Of a stretch of DNA of 64,000 nt, positions 50,512 through 58,591 are shown one piece after another. Position numbers and translations under genes: made by a program. Positions within the stretch are counted from its first letter, which is position 1. Each line of letters opens with the position of its first letter. This stretch comes from Spirochaetota bacterium (GTDB taxonomy: Bacteria; Spirochaetota; Brachyspiria; Brachyspirales; JACRPF01). Where the stretch lies: positions 248,001 to 312,000 of the forward strand of contig JACRPF010000005.1 in NCBI GenBank assembly GCA_016214035.1, given 5' to 3'. The notes beneath the pieces are model-generated. The model searched no databases. It was not told the origin of the DNA and saw only the letters and a list, made by a program, of their open reading frames with translations.

Positions 50512-51258
50512 ATGTACATTGAAATGCTTGATATTCTCAAAGTAATCGGCGTTTTCATCGCCGCATACGCCGGTTTCTGGCTGCTCATGGCTTTGGTGTT
50601 CATCGGCGAGATACGGGCGATATTCGACCGTGACCCGGCGGCCCGCGGATTCTTCGGTTTTTTTGAGGTTGTCTTTACCTATGCCGGATTTCACGCGCTG
50701 GTTTTCTATCGTATCGCCAGGCTTTTCCTGGTACTGCACGTTCCGTTTCTGCCGCGGTTCATCTCGCAGATCGCCCGGTCCCTCACCGGCGTGGAGATTC
50801 ACCCCGGCGCGAAGATTGGCAAACGTTTTTTCATCGATCACGGTATGGGTGTCGTCATCGGCGAGACCACGATAATCGGCGATGATGTGACACTGTATCA
50901 GGGTGTTACACTCGGCGGCACCGGCAAGGAATCGGGAAAGCGCCATCCCACGCTCGGTAACGACGTATTCGTGGGCTCGGGCGCGAAAATCCTCGGCAAT
51001 ATCACCATCGGCGATCATGTGAAAGTAGGCTCGAATTCAGTCGTCCTTCATTGCATCCCGGACAACGCCACCGTTGTGGGCGTTCCGGCGCGTGTGGTAC
51101 GGCAGAACGGCAAACCGGTATACACGGAAAATCCGCTGGTCGACCCCGTCTGGGACAAGATTAAGGTCATCGACGCCGAAATCGATTGCCTGGCCGGCAA
51201 GATCGGCTGCGATTTGAACAAGGATTGTGAACTGAGGACGAGACGGAAGGGTGCGTAG
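50512..51258 (+). CDS. cysE: Serine O-acetyltransferase with N-terminal membrane segment
   Basis: 248 residues. The left-handed hexapeptide-repeat domain (~95-200) shows CysE hallmarks: GVEIHPGAKIGKRFFIDHGMGVVIGETTIIGDD and GVTLGGTGKESGKRHPTLG. It acetylates L-serine, the first step of cysteine synthesis. Unlike the usual 270-residue CysE, the N-terminal SATase helical domain is short and begins with a hydrophobic segment (~8-32) that may tether it to the membrane. No cysK is adjacent. The tail contains two cysteines (DCLAGKIGC, DLNKDC). Confidence 0.9.
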   Translation: MYIEMLDILKVIGVFIAAYAGFWLLMALVFIGEIRAIFDRDPAARGFFGFFEVVFTYAGFHALVFYRIARLFLVLHVPFLPRFISQIARSLTGVEIHPGAKIGKRFFIDHGMGVVIGETTIIGDDVTLYQGVTLGGTGKESGKRHPTLGNDVFVGSGAKILGNITIGDHVKVGSNSVVLHCIPDNATVVGVPARVVRQNGKPVYTENPLVDPVWDKIKVIDAEIDCLAGKIGCDLNKDCELRTRRKGA

Positions 51259-51271
51259 TATAGCATTTTTC

Positions 51272-51331
51272 CCGACAAGGGAGCACGGTTCCCGAGCGTA
51301 GTCGAGGGATGCTCCCTTGTCGGTTTTTTTT
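51272..51331 (+). terminator. Terminator of cysE built from REP-like modules
   Basis: Outer 14-bp stem CCGACAAGGGAGCA (51272-51285) with TGCTCCCTTGTCGG (51310-51323), then eight T. Inserted in its centre is the 24-bp core containing CCCGAGCGTAGTCGAGGG, identical to the core in the sigma-factor element at 28239-28262. The T-tract overlaps the stop codon of the convergent DUF4256 gene. Confidence 0.85.
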
Positions 51332-51896
51332 ATACCCTCAATAATCCCCGGAATCCCCTTGCGCCGTAATATGATGGTGCACTGTTGTGAAAAACAAAAA
51401 CAGTACCGTAGCGGTATTCGGAAAAGATGGCGCCGCCGAGTTTTCTGATATCAGCGGGTGTTTTAAGCCAGCTTGATGTTTTCGTATCGAAATTCCCGAG
51501 TTTCTGCAATTCCCGGTATTCCGTTTCCGATAATAGCTCAATGCCCATGTCCGCCGCCATATCGACGGCGTTGTTTTCCGGTTTATGCTCTTTCCTTGAT
51601 TCCAGTCCTTCACGGTCGTAACAGAGACTTCTGCGGCCGGCGGGACTTTCCGCGGAACAGTCGCAGAAGAGGTATACGTCCGTTTTTTTATCATAGCCGA
51701 TAACATCAGGTTCACCGCCGGTCCGTTCCATTTCATTGAGTGACACGAGCTTTTCCGTATCGGCTTCAAGCTTTGCCTGTATTTCAGCCCATGCAAGGCC
51801 TTTATGCCGGTCCATGTTTTTTTCAAATCGGGCTTTCAATGCGTTGAGAAGCTTTTCATGGTGTTCCTTGGATAACTGTTTTTTTTCGTTTTTCAT
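51330..51896 (-). CDS. DUF4256-family protein
   Basis: 188 residues from ATG 51896 (GGAG 8 bases upstream; a longer frame to 52034 has no ribosome site). It closely resembles the DUF4256 family as I recall it: KARFEKNMDRHKGLAWAEIQ, SLNEMERTGGEPDVIGYD, DCSAESPAGRRSLCYDREGLESRKEHKP, LGNFDTKTSSWLKTPADIRKLGG and the ending ARGFRGLLRV. No biochemical role is established. It is cytosolic and about full length. The upstream region (51897-52000) is AT-rich with no clear promoter. Confidence 0.85.
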   Translation of the reverse strand: MKNEKKQLSKEHHEKLLNALKARFEKNMDRHKGLAWAEIQAKLEADTEKLVSLNEMERTGGEPDVIGYDKKTDVYLFCDCSAESPAGRRSLCYDREGLESRKEHKPENNAVDMAADMGIELLSETEYRELQKLGNFDTKTSSWLKTPADIRKLGGAIFSEYRYGTVFVFHNSAPSYYGARGFRGLLRV

Positions 51897-52000
51897 ACGA
51901 TATCTCCGCAGGGAAAATTCGAAGCTATATATAAATAACATACTAAAATAATCACAGAAATGGGGGGCGATATAAACTGGAACGTGAGACGATACCATAC

Positions 52001-52028
52001 GAAGGCGAGGATATATATCCTCGCCTTC
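52001..52028. repeat. 28-bp perfect palindrome in intergenic region
   Basis: GAAGGCGAGGATAT followed by its exact complement, then ACTCATTTTT. The gap 51897-52229 holds this and the promoter at 52114. It could be a terminator for transcription entering from the right-hand strand, or an operator. Confidence 0.6.
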
Positions 52029-52113
52029 ACTCATTTTTAATTTCTACGCGCGATAGTGAAGGGAGGAAATGTCTTTCTGAGCACCGTGTTTCCGGCCCGC
52101 GCAGCCCCGGCTA

Positions 52114-52141
52114 TTGACGATATCGTCCGGGGGTGTATACT
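52114..52141 (+). promoter_or_regulatory. Sigma-70 promoter for the BvgS-like kinase
   Basis: -35 TTGACG (52114-52119), 16-bp spacer, -10 TATACT (52136-52141). The leader is about 80 nt. Confidence 0.6.
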
Positions 52142-52229
52142 TCTCCTCATTGAGCAGTGACGGCAGAATAGTGTAACACATCGTCGTTGAGCATAGCGTC
52201 ATTGTATATGCGGCATCCGAGGTGTATTG

Positions 52230-54719
52230 GTGGGAAAGAACAACTTCCGTATTTTATATCGCGCCGGCTGCGTGCTGATAGCGGCGATAACCGCGGTATT
52301 TTTTCTTATCTCATGTACAACGAACAGTAAAAAAGCGGCAGTCCTGACTGCGGATGAACGTCGGTGGCTGTCGCAGCACAGTAATGAACTTTTCTTCGCT
52401 CCGGACCCGTCCTATGCGCCGTATGAATTTTATGACGCGAAAGAGGGCAGAACCAAAGGGCTTGCGAACGAGTACATCGCACTCATCGAAAAAAATATCG
52501 GGATACGGTTCGGGATAATACGGGCAGCTTCTTTTTCCGACATACTCGCCCTGGCGAAGGAACGCAAAGTGTCCATCGTCAATGCGGTTACCGAGACACC
52601 GGCGCGCAGCGAATATCTTGCATTTACCGATCCCTATGTGGAGATACCGAACGTCATTCTGGTAAGGAACAGTGTCAGGGACGACCTCTCGCTGAGAGAC
52701 CTAGCGGGCAAAAAGGTTTCGGTCGTGCAGGGATATGCGGTGGCTGAACACATAGCGGCGACATATCCGCAGGTCCGCTGCGAACCGGTGAAGTCCGATC
52801 TCCTCGCTCTATTGAACGTTGCATACGGGATATCCGATGTCGCCATCGTCGATCTTGCCACCGCGTCGTATTTCATCGAGAAGAATGGAATCGTGAATCT
52901 TCGGGTGGCCGGGAACGTGGGGTATCCGGTACGTCTCGGTATCGGTTCGCGAAAGGATTGGCCGGAACTGCATGGTATACTGCAAAAGGGACTTGCCGCG
53001 ATCAGTCCTGATACACGAAGGGCGATTGAACGCAAATGGATATCATTGGGAAGTGTGAACATTCTGCAGAGCCGGATATTTTACGGCGCGCTCGTCCTTG
53101 TCGTGCTGCTCCTTATGGTAACGGGAACAATCCTGCTCTGGAACAGGCAGCTGCATCGTCAGGTGCAGTTGAGGATATCCGATTATAAAAAAGCGATGGA
53201 CGATCTGAAGCAGAGCGAAGACCGTTTCCGTAAATTGTTCGACGGGGCGTCGGATGCTGTTATCGTTCACGATATGGAAGGTCGATTCGTCGATGTCAAT
53301 AAGGTCGCGTGCGATATCTATGGATACAGCCGCGATGAGATGCTGCATCTTACCGTGTTCGATATCAGACCCGGGATCGAACTGGCGTTCATGCAAAATG
53401 TGTGGCGCCGCGTTCTTGCCGAACAGAGTATTTTTATGGAGGGTATGCACCGGCGCAGGGACGGGTCCGAATTCCCTGTCGAGGTCCATTGCTCGCGTTT
53501 CGCCGAAGGGGAGCGCCCGCTGTTCTTCGTCTCGGTGCGCGACATCACCGAGCGCAAAAAAGGCCAGGAGGCCCTTCGTCTCGGCGAGGAGCGTCTGCGG
53601 CAATCCGAAAAACTGAACGCCATCGGTCAGCTTGCCGGCGGCATCGCGCACGATTTCAACAACCAGCTTACCGCCATTCTCGGTTACGCGGATCTCCTGG
53701 CCGACCGGCTTGAGGACCCGCGCCTGAACCATTACGCTGACGGCATACGCAAGGCGGCGCGGCGCGCGGCGGATCTCACGCGCGATCTGCTCTCCTTTTC
53801 GCGGAAGGGTAAATACCTCACCGTCAGTGTGGAGGTGCACCGGGTCATCGGCGAGACGGTGGCGCTGCTCGAACACAGTATCGACAAGCGCATCGCCATC
53901 CGGCAGGTGCTGCAGGCGCATCCGTCATGCATCACGGGTGATCCCACGCAGCTGCAGAACGCGCTTCTCAACCTCGCGCTGAACGCCCGTGACGCCATGC
54001 CGGAAGGCGGCGTACTCACCTTTTCCACGGAGGTGACAGAACTCCCGGAGAATGCATTCGGGTTTACGATTCCCGAAGGACGGTATGCGGCGATATCCGT
54101 GAGCGATACCGGCATCGGTATGGACGGGGAAACGCAGCGTCATCTTTTTGAACCGTTTTTCACCACCAAGGAGCGGGGCAAGGGCACGGGATTGGGACTG
54201 GCTGCCGTGTACGGCACGGTGAAAAGCCATCAGGGCGCCGTTGTCGCTCAGAGCGAACAGGGCCGGGGGACCACGGTCACGATGTATCTGCCGGTTGCGG
54301 AACATGAAAGCGCATCGGAAACTGCCGCTTCAGCCGTGCATGTTCCGGCGAAGAACAGCGTGAATATACTCGTCGTCGATGACGAGCGGTATGTAGCCGA
54401 TCTGATCGCCGATATGCTCCGTGCGCTCGGGCATACGGTGGAGATATGCGATGACGGCCGGTCGGCGATTGACCTTTATGCGAAGCGATGGGGCAGCATC
54501 GATATCGTGGTCCTCGATATGGTGATGCCGAAGATGGGCGGCCGCGAGGTCTTCACGGCCATGCGGGCTGTCAATCCCGATATCAAAGCGCTGCTCGTGT
54601 CGGGATACAGTCTTGAGGGCGAGGCGCAGCACATCCTTGACCTCGGCGTGCGCGGCTTTATCCAGAAACCGTTTCAGAAAGATGATATCGCCCGGAAGAT
54701 CGCCGAGATACTTTCCTGA
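52230..54719 (+). CDS. Hybrid histidine kinase with periplasmic binding-protein domain (BvgS/EvgS-like)
   Basis: 829 residues from GTG 52230 (GAGGT 7 bases upstream; TTG 52227 also possible). N-terminal hydrophobic segment ending LISC, a good lipobox. Family-3 solute-binding domain (~45-265: FAPDPSYAPYEFYD, ETPARSEYLAFTDPY). Membrane segment (~280-305). PAS (~330-440), HisKA with His in GGIAHDFNNQLTAILGYADL, HATPase (NLALNARDAMPEGG, GTGLGLAAVYG), and a C-terminal receiver (VVDDERYVADL, VVLDMVMPKMGG, LVSGYS, IQKPFQ). There is no HPt domain, so relay must go to a separate protein. No partner regulator is adjacent. Confidence 0.92.
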   Translation: MGKNNFRILYRAGCVLIAAITAVFFLISCTTNSKKAAVLTADERRWLSQHSNELFFAPDPSYAPYEFYDAKEGRTKGLANEYIALIEKNIGIRFGIIRAASFSDILALAKERKVSIVNAVTETPARSEYLAFTDPYVEIPNVILVRNSVRDDLSLRDLAGKKVSVVQGYAVAEHIAATYPQVRCEPVKSDLLALLNVAYGISDVAIVDLATASYFIEKNGIVNLRVAGNVGYPVRLGIGSRKDWPELHGILQKGLAAISPDTRRAIERKWISLGSVNILQSRIFYGALVLVVLLLMVTGTILLWNRQLHRQVQLRISDYKKAMDDLKQSEDRFRKLFDGASDAVIVHDMEGRFVDVNKVACDIYGYSRDEMLHLTVFDIRPGIELAFMQNVWRRVLAEQSIFMEGMHRRRDGSEFPVEVHCSRFAEGERPLFFVSVRDITERKKGQEALRLGEERLRQSEKLNAIGQLAGGIAHDFNNQLTAILGYADLLADRLEDPRLNHYADGIRKAARRAADLTRDLLSFSRKGKYLTVSVEVHRVIGETVALLEHSIDKRIAIRQVLQAHPSCITGDPTQLQNALLNLALNARDAMPEGGVLTFSTEVTELPENAFGFTIPEGRYAAISVSDTGIGMDGETQRHLFEPFFTTKERGKGTGLGLAAVYGTVKSHQGAVVAQSEQGRGTTVTMYLPVAEHESASETAASAVHVPAKNSVNILVVDDERYVADLIADMLRALGHTVEICDDGRSAIDLYAKRWGSIDIVVLDMVMPKMGGREVFTAMRAVNPDIKALLVSGYSLEGEAQHILDLGVRGFIQKPFQKDDIARKIAEILS

Positions 54720-54742
54720 GAACGGCGCCTCCGGTCCGCGGT

Positions 54743-55945
54743 TCACTTCCCCAGTATTTCTTTCGCCTTCTCGGATAACTTCTCGCCGTAGAACAGATAC
54801 GACTTCGGCGAGCAGTGGACGAAATCCGGAAATGTCGTTTTCGCGATTGTCCCGTCGGGTTCAAGGAACGCGTCGCCGAAATTATAAAAGAATACATCCT
54901 TGCCGTCGGCGATTTTCTCATAATTGGCGTTGACGTTCTGTATGAGTTTGCGGCGCACATCGTCGGCCTTTTCGCCCACCGGGAACACACCGAGAATGAG
55001 TACCTTGGTCTGCGGCGAGGCAGACCGTATCTCATTGACGAGCGTCCGTGTTCCCGCGGCGATATCAAGTGCGTCGGCGCTGAAGAGATTGTTCACGCCG
55101 ATGAGTATGGCCACGAGCTTCGGCTGAAAATCCTTTCCAAGCGTCGAGTTCTTCATGCGCCAGAGCAGATGCTCCACACGGTCGCCGGCAATGCCGAACT
55201 GACAGGCGTTCATCGGTGCGATGTATTTTTCCCACGCCTCCCTGCTGCCTTCCCAGCCCTGCGTTATGGAATCGCCCATGATGATGAAATCAGGTTTCAG
55301 GTCGCTCAGCTTCTTTTTGTCGCGCTCGAAACGTTCCATCCATCCTTTGCTTTCGGTACGCGGCGTTGGTACGCTGGTTTTGGGCACATATTCGGAGAGC
55401 GGCATCTCCTCGAGTTTGCAGCTCGCAATCTCAACCATGCCGGGTTTGGGCGAATGGATGATGAGGCCCACATTCTTCGAGTCGCTGGGGCCGCCCGCCA
55501 TTGTCTCGGTATATTCTTTCCAGTCGTTCTCCAGACGTATGCCCGCCGCAGCGTAGATACGCGATGTACCCATGGCCTGTATGAAGAACTTGAGTTCCGC
55601 CGATGTTTTGCTTCTCGCCGTAATGGTCACCCTGAACGCCCGCCGCTCGGCGAATTCGTTCAGCTTATGGAAGAACTGAATTTTCGCCCGTTCGCTCGGT
55701 GGACAGACGATACGCAGAAATGTTTTTCCGTCCTCGTTCTCGCAGGTGTAGACACAATTCGCCTTGTTCCATGAGGATTCATCGTTCCAGCCGTCGGGCA
55801 GCACGCCGCTGACGAAATCCCGTTTGGGGATTTCCTTATACGCGGCGGGATCGCCGAAGCCGGATTCAATGGTGATGCTTTCCGCGTGAAGCGACAGCGC
55901 GCAGCAAAGCAGCGCCGCGGTGATGATCTGTGTGATTGATTTCAT
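54743..55945 (-). CDS. Exported SGNH/GDSL hydrolase with N-terminal carbohydrate-binding-like domain
   Basis: 400 residues. Signal peptide (MKSITQIITAALLCCALSLHA). Residues ~25-185 look like a jelly-roll binding module (VYTCENEDGKTFLRIVCPP, FFHKLNEFAERRAFRVTITA). The SGNH hydrolase core follows: block I IIMGDSITQGW with the Ser nucleophile, block II Gly in FGIAGDRV, block III GVNN, block V DFVHCSPKSY with Asp/His. It would remove acetyl or other ester groups from a polysaccharide outside the cytoplasm, as in the PAF-acetylhydrolase-like group. Ribosome site GAGGT. It is single-gene, convergent with the kinase gene. Confidence 0.88.
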   Translation of the reverse strand: MKSITQIITAALLCCALSLHAESITIESGFGDPAAYKEIPKRDFVSGVLPDGWNDESSWNKANCVYTCENEDGKTFLRIVCPPSERAKIQFFHKLNEFAERRAFRVTITARSKTSAELKFFIQAMGTSRIYAAAGIRLENDWKEYTETMAGGPSDSKNVGLIIHSPKPGMVEIASCKLEEMPLSEYVPKTSVPTPRTESKGWMERFERDKKKLSDLKPDFIIMGDSITQGWEGSREAWEKYIAPMNACQFGIAGDRVEHLLWRMKNSTLGKDFQPKLVAILIGVNNLFSADALDIAAGTRTLVNEIRSASPQTKVLILGVFPVGEKADDVRRKLIQNVNANYEKIADGKDVFFYNFGDAFLEPDGTIAKTTFPDFVHCSPKSYLFYGEKLSEKAKEILGK

Positions 55946-56045
55946 GTGTACCTCGGTTTATTCGTAGTCGGTCATTACACAGAACAGGCCGGCGATGCGG
56001 TGTGTGCGCTGCATGAACGTCCTGTCAGCGTATGTTGTGAATCAA

Positions 56046-56073
56046 AGTATATTACGCATACCGATTCCGTCAA
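56046..56073 (-). promoter_or_regulatory. Sigma-70 promoter for the SGNH hydrolase
   Basis: Minus strand: -35 TTGACG (56073-56068), 16-bp spacer, -10 TATACT (56051-56046). The leader is about 95 nt. The gap 55946-56284 holds this, the promoter at 56152 and nothing else I can name. Confidence 0.6.
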
Positions 56074-56151
56074 GCGGCATGATATGAGCGACTGACGATT
56101 ATAATCTGTCATCAAGCGGCGGCCGTGACGCATGCTGCGTAACGCGAGGTC

Positions 56152-56179
56152 TTGACAAAAAATGGAAAAGTAATATGGT
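56152..56179 (+). promoter_or_regulatory. Sigma-70 promoter for the DUF2934-like gene
   Basis: -35 TTGACA (56152-56157), 16-bp spacer, -10 TATGGT (56174-56179). The leader is about 100 nt and contains a GAACAA/TTGTTC inverted repeat. Confidence 0.55.
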
Positions 56180-56284
56180 GATATGCACAGACAATGGATC
56201 GCTAATTCTTGCACTTCTTCAACCAATCTGTCGGAACAAGACACAGCTTATTGTTCCAGAAAATAGTTCTTCAGGAGAAGTTTT

Positions 56285-56467
56285 ATGGCAACGAAAAAGA
56301 AAGAAACTCAGAAGGCAGCCACGGCCGATCTCACCCAATTTCTGGACGAGATAAAACTGAAGGCGCAGGATATCTATCTGGAACGTCAGCGGAAGAGCCT
56401 GCCGGGAGACGCGCTGTCGGATTGGCTCAAGGCCGAAGCGGTCGTAAAAAAAGCGCATAGCATGTAA
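56285..56467 (+). CDS. DUF2934-like small protein
   Basis: 60 residues. IKLKAQDIYLERQRKSLPGDALSDWLKAEAVV follows the DUF2934 pattern (helix, A-x-x-IYLER, GD-x-x-DWLKAE). A Lys-rich N terminus precedes it. Small DUF2934 proteins are common, often stress-related, and have no known function. AGGAGAAG lies 5 bases before ATG. It is convergent with the GGDEF gene, 13 bp apart. Confidence 0.72.
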   Translation: MATKKKETQKAATADLTQFLDEIKLKAQDIYLERQRKSLPGDALSDWLKAEAVVKKAHSM

Positions 56468-56480
56468 TCGTACGCGCGGT

Positions 56481-58442
56481 CTATCGTTTTTTCTTTTCCT
56501 GCTTTTCGTGATAGAGAAGCTCATCCGCGCGCGACAGAAGATCGTCCAGCGAACCGGTGCTTTCATCCCACACCGCGGTGCCGATGCTCATGGACAGCCG
56601 GTAGGGATATCCGCCCGTACGGTTGCGGCTGTCGACACTCGTCTCGATACGTGAACGTATGAGCGCGATGTCGGCGGGAGACATCTTTTGCGAGAGCACG
56701 ACAAACTCATCGCCGCCGATGCGGGCTACGATATCCGACTGGCGGAAGCTTTCGCTCAATATCCGCGCGGCGGAAACGATGGCGTTGTCGCCTTCAAGAT
56801 GGCCGTGATTGTCGTTGATGGACTTAAGTCCGTCAAGGTCGATGATGAAGAGCACATGCCCCTTTTTCATCGAGCGAAGCGCATGTTCTGCAAGGTCAAG
56901 AAAGCCGCGGCGGTTATAGAGTCCGGTGAGTTCGTCGCGCTGTGCAAGATGCGTAAGCTCCTTGTTGTATTCCGCGAGCTTTTCCATTGCCTCGGTGAGT
57001 TTGAGCTCGGCCGCGGAGCGCCGCCGGTTGAGGAGCGCCCCGTAGAGCGCGGCACTCACCTGATCGCGCAGCATGTCGAAGGCGAAATCGCTGAACGAGG
57101 CGATGTCGAGCGCGAGAATGCCGAGTCTGCGGTCGCCGAAGTAGAGCGGCAGGAGTATCACGGAGCGGCGCGATGAGAGCGGCATGATTTCGCCGGAAAT
57201 AAAATCCTCGGTTCGTATCAATCGATCGGGACGCCGGGTATCTTCGGGCATTGATGCGTCGTATGCGAGCACCAGCGTCGCCGCCGCGGGCAGCGTGAGT
57301 CCCGTCGTCGTCATCTCCGGCAGTGATGTTTCGGCCTGCGTGTCGTCGTAGAGCGCCATGAGGCAGAATGATATCCCGAGATTCGGCATTTGAGCGATAA
57401 GCACATCACGGATACGGTTCGTATCGAACGATGAGATAAGCGCTCCGCTCACCAGACGGAGGATGCGCGCCTGTTTCTCTACGGCGACACGGTGCATCGC
57501 CTGTTCGATGATGATTGCTTCCGGTTTCCGGCGGTCGATCTCGGTGCTGCCCTCCGCGGTGAAATTGTACTCCGAACATCCGCATGATGAACGCACCAGA
57601 AACGGGGCGGCGAGCGTGACGACCGGCGGAGCCGTGGTTTCTCCGCGCATGAGCGAGAGGAGCGTCCGCGCGGCTGCGGCGCCGATTCCGGCCGTAGGCT
57701 GCGAGACGGTGGTGACCGGTATATCATTGAAGATGGCGTCTTCGCGATTGTCAAATCCCGTGACGGCGATATCCTGTCCGGGGGTGAGTCCGCGTTCGCG
57801 CATGGCGTCCATGATGCCGAGCGCCATCGGGTCGTTCGCGGCGATGAACGCGTCGCAGTTCATGCCCCGGTCAAGCGCGGCACGGAACACCTCACGGGCG
57901 TTGGTCCGGGCGAAGTCGCCTTCCAGTATGAGCGATTCATCGAAGGCGAGGCCGCACCGCGCAAGTGCCGTACGATAAGCGTTGAAACGCACCCGCGAAT
58001 TGATGCTCCGCTCATAGCCGCGCATAAAACCGATGCGACGGCGGCCGTGGACGCGGACGAGATGCTCCACCGATGCAGTGACGCCGCTTTCATTGTCGAT
58101 GACGATGCTCGGTATGCCGGGCAGTTCCGCGCCGATGCTCACGATAGGACGCGGGCGGTAACGGCGGACTATATCATGTGCGACGGTGTCAAGAGAGAGC
58201 ACATGTGTGATGACGCTCGTGGTGATGGCGATGCCGTCGATATCGGCGTGTTCGATAAGGTCATAGTTCGCGGTGAAAAACCCGACAGAAGGTCCCAGCG
58301 GCACGCCGAACACGAACACTGAGGCGTCCGCCGATTCACAGACCGCATTGAAGCCGGCGAGGAGTTGTGCCGCATATCCGCCGCTGTCTACCCCCGTGGT
58401 AAGGTACGCTATTCTCGGTTTGCGTGTATGCGCATTATCCAT
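56481..58442 (-). CDS. Diguanylate cyclase with LacI-type ligand-binding domain
   Basis: 653 residues. Residues ~8-285 are a LacI/periplasmic-binding-protein-like domain (YLTTGVDSGGYAAQLLAGF, VIDNESGVTASVEHLV, AFIAANDPMALGIMDAM, AVTGFDNREDAIFNDIPVTT), but there is no DNA-binding helix-turn-helix before it and no signal peptide. A GAF-like region follows (~310-470), then a coiled linker (~475-500) and GGDEF (~505-650) with the active-site loop ARIGGDEFVVLS. The catalytic loop is intact, and an RxxD-type inhibitory site is not obvious. It likely makes c-di-GMP in response to a cytoplasmic sugar-like ligand. Confidence 0.92.
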   Translation of the reverse strand: MDNAHTRKPRIAYLTTGVDSGGYAAQLLAGFNAVCESADASVFVFGVPLGPSVGFFTANYDLIEHADIDGIAITTSVITHVLSLDTVAHDIVRRYRPRPIVSIGAELPGIPSIVIDNESGVTASVEHLVRVHGRRRIGFMRGYERSINSRVRFNAYRTALARCGLAFDESLILEGDFARTNAREVFRAALDRGMNCDAFIAANDPMALGIMDAMRERGLTPGQDIAVTGFDNREDAIFNDIPVTTVSQPTAGIGAAAARTLLSLMRGETTAPPVVTLAAPFLVRSSCGCSEYNFTAEGSTEIDRRKPEAIIIEQAMHRVAVEKQARILRLVSGALISSFDTNRIRDVLIAQMPNLGISFCLMALYDDTQAETSLPEMTTTGLTLPAAATLVLAYDASMPEDTRRPDRLIRTEDFISGEIMPLSSRRSVILLPLYFGDRRLGILALDIASFSDFAFDMLRDQVSAALYGALLNRRRSAAELKLTEAMEKLAEYNKELTHLAQRDELTGLYNRRGFLDLAEHALRSMKKGHVLFIIDLDGLKSINDNHGHLEGDNAIVSAARILSESFRQSDIVARIGGDEFVVLSQKMSPADIALIRSRIETSVDSRNRTGGYPYRLSMSIGTAVWDESTGSLDDLLSRADELLYHEKQEKKKR

Positions 58443-58492
58443 GCGCGGTCCATGCGGTTACGGGTAGTGTATTTTCTGCGTTCATGCTGTTC

Positions 58493-58521
58493 AGTATAAT
58501 TGCGCATGAGCAATACGTCAA
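58493..58521 (-). promoter_or_regulatory. Strong sigma-70 promoter for the GGDEF gene
   Basis: Minus strand: -35 TTGACG (58521-58516), 17-bp spacer, -10 TATACT (58498-58493). The leader is about 45 nt. Confidence 0.7.
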
Positions 58522-58536
58522 GGCGGACGGATGAAC

Positions 58537-58564
58537 TTGCTATTTCACCATTATTAAATATTAT
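58537..58564 (+). promoter_or_regulatory. Predicted promoter for the KdpD-like sensor
   Basis: -35 TTGCTA (58537-58542), 16-bp spacer, -10 TATTAT (58559-58564). The leader is about 20 nt and carries GAGGAG. It is back-to-back with the GGDEF promoter. Confidence 0.5.
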
Positions 58565-58591
58565 TATTCGGTAACGATGAGGAGTATTGCG

